From positions 248,001-312,000 of the forward strand of contig CANLOQ010000003.1 of NCBI GenBank assembly GCA_947492925.1: a stretch of DNA of 64,000 nucleotides, written 5' to 3'. The first letter of the stretch is position 1. The number at the start of each line of letters is the position of its first letter. The notes under the pieces are model-generated. The model was not told the origin of the DNA. It made no database searches and saw only the letters and a program-made list of their open reading frames with translations. Source of the stretch: an uncultured Sulfitobacter sp. GTDB lineage: Bacteria; Pseudomonadota; Alphaproteobacteria; Rhodobacterales; Rhodobacteraceae. Positions 63,374-64,000 of this stretch are shown here, in pieces. Both the position numbers and the translations under genes were made by a program.

Positions 63374-63961
63374 TCAGGCGGCTTTAGCCTGCTGCTGCAG
63401 CGTGCGCACGGTGCTGCCATAGCCCCCGCCATCCATGTAACTCTCTTCCTGCGCCGTGCTGGCCCGTGACATCGCCGTGTTGCGATAGGGAAAGCGCCCG
63501 AAACGGCGGATCACTTCGCGGTGCGCCCTTGCGTGCAGCAGGTTGCTGTCCCCGCCTTGCGGCATTCTTTCACACATCAGCCGCACGCAGCGGTCCTGAT
63601 CACACAGGTTTTCCGAATGCATCAGAGGTAAATAGAAAAACTGCCGCGCGGGTTCGTCAATGGCCATGTCCCAGTTGCGTTCAATCGCGGATTTGCCCAC
63701 CGCCAGCGCGGCACGGTCACTGGCAAAGGCACGCCCCTGCCCGCGGAACATGTTGCGCGGAAACTGATCCGTCAGGATGATATAGGCCAGCGCTCCCGAT
63801 GGATGGGTCAGCCAAAGCGAGAACTTGCCCTCGCAGGCTGCCTCCCAAGTGCTCAGGAACCCTGTGCGGATCTCGTCGTCCAGCGTATCGCTGACCTCGT
63901 ACCAGCCTTTCGGTCCGACCTCATCAAGCCAGAAATTCAGAATATCCTGAGGGCTGACCAT
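63374..63961 (-). CDS. DUF924-family protein
   Basis: A 195-residue protein of the DUF924 family: the start MVSPQDILNFWLDEVGPKGW, WLTHPSGALAYIILTDQFPR, QFFYLPLMHSENLCDQDRCV and HREVIRRFGRFPYRNTAMS. All-helical fold, soluble, function unestablished. The ATG at 63961 has AAGGAG 7 bases upstream, preferred to the longer frame that reaches the window edge. It lies 96 bases upstream of the lpd start on the same strand. Confidence 0.9.
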   Translation of the reverse strand: MVSPQDILNFWLDEVGPKGWYEVSDTLDDEIRTGFLSTWEAACEGKFSLWLTHPSGALAYIILTDQFPRNMFRGQGRAFASDRAALAVGKSAIERNWDMAIDEPARQFFYLPLMHSENLCDQDRCVRLMCERMPQGGDSNLLHARAHREVIRRFGRFPYRNTAMSRASTAQEESYMDGGGYGSTVRTLQQQAKAA

Positions 63962-64000
63962 CTTCTTCTCCTTCGATGTGCATCCGCGCCTTGCGGTCAA

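Overview
The window looks like chromosomal DNA from an alphaproteobacterium of the Roseobacter group (Rhodobacterales). The reasons are GC-rich codon use, a TRAP-type dicarboxylate transporter, a cysG-DUF2849-cysI-cysH-DUF934 sulfur operon with a divergent Lrp regulator, a form II CoxL molybdoenzyme, the BolA/Grx4 pair, an uncommon AUC start on infC, and a compact valine-degradation cluster. This is inferred from gene content alone. I see no phage, integrase, insertion sequence or CRISPR array; it is ordinary chromosome with several dispersed palindromic repeats.

Layout. 1-5763 (minus): a two-component system (DctB-like kinase, truncated DctD-like regulator) upstream of dctPQM, with two palindromic operator candidates between regulator and transporter; dctM runs off the left edge. 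5821-7029: an orphan cytochrome P450. 7189-13297: divergent lrp and the assimilatory sulfate/siroheme operon cysG-DUF2849-cysI-cysH-DUF934-fpr. 13407-16541: an Ala/Thr/Glu-rich repeat protein, infC, an NTF2-like pseudogene, tRNA-Val(CAC) and an HU protein. 16669-20947: a tiny exported protein, lon and tgt. 21061-25129 (plus): SPFH-NfeD membrane pair, a RimB-RimK fusion and a membrane-bound class III cyclase. 25245-26939: an OmpA-family protein with 39-bp repeats. 27096-34376 (minus): xdhC, a molybdopterin-binding protein, GNAT, coxS, a VOC protein, coxL and coxM. 34726-37310: bolA, a small membrane protein, grxD, a DMT exporter and a WYL regulator.

37386-46596 is a cell-division and central-carbon block: zapA with a coiled-coil partner, a frameshifted GNAT gene, tkt, a DUF808 protein, two GAPDH paralogues with different coenzyme-site residues, a RecA/DnaB-like ATPase and two very small membrane proteins. 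46711-48727 holds coaD, a CBS-domain protein and a LysR regulator. 48901-55050 carries mmsA, a GCS2-type ligase, isobutyryl-CoA dehydrogenase, 3-hydroxyisobutyryl-CoA hydrolase and mmsB: most of valine catabolism, probably under the divergent LysR protein. 55067-63961 has a small membrane protein, a MmgE/PrpD protein, uvrA, an MFS permease coupled to a methyltransferase, lpd and a DUF924 protein.

The most unusual material is non-coding or regulatory. (1) Two copies (19.6 kb and 34.4 kb) of a roughly 160-nt nested-palindrome element share a conserved core while their flanking stems differ in sequence yet still pair. (2) A REP-like hairpin family with a CGTAAGGTG head includes a 5 x 43-bp tandem array. 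(3) A DctD-like regulator has lost both the Walker A lysine and the sigma54-contacting GAFTGA loop, and lies beside tandem operators and a sigma70-like promoter.
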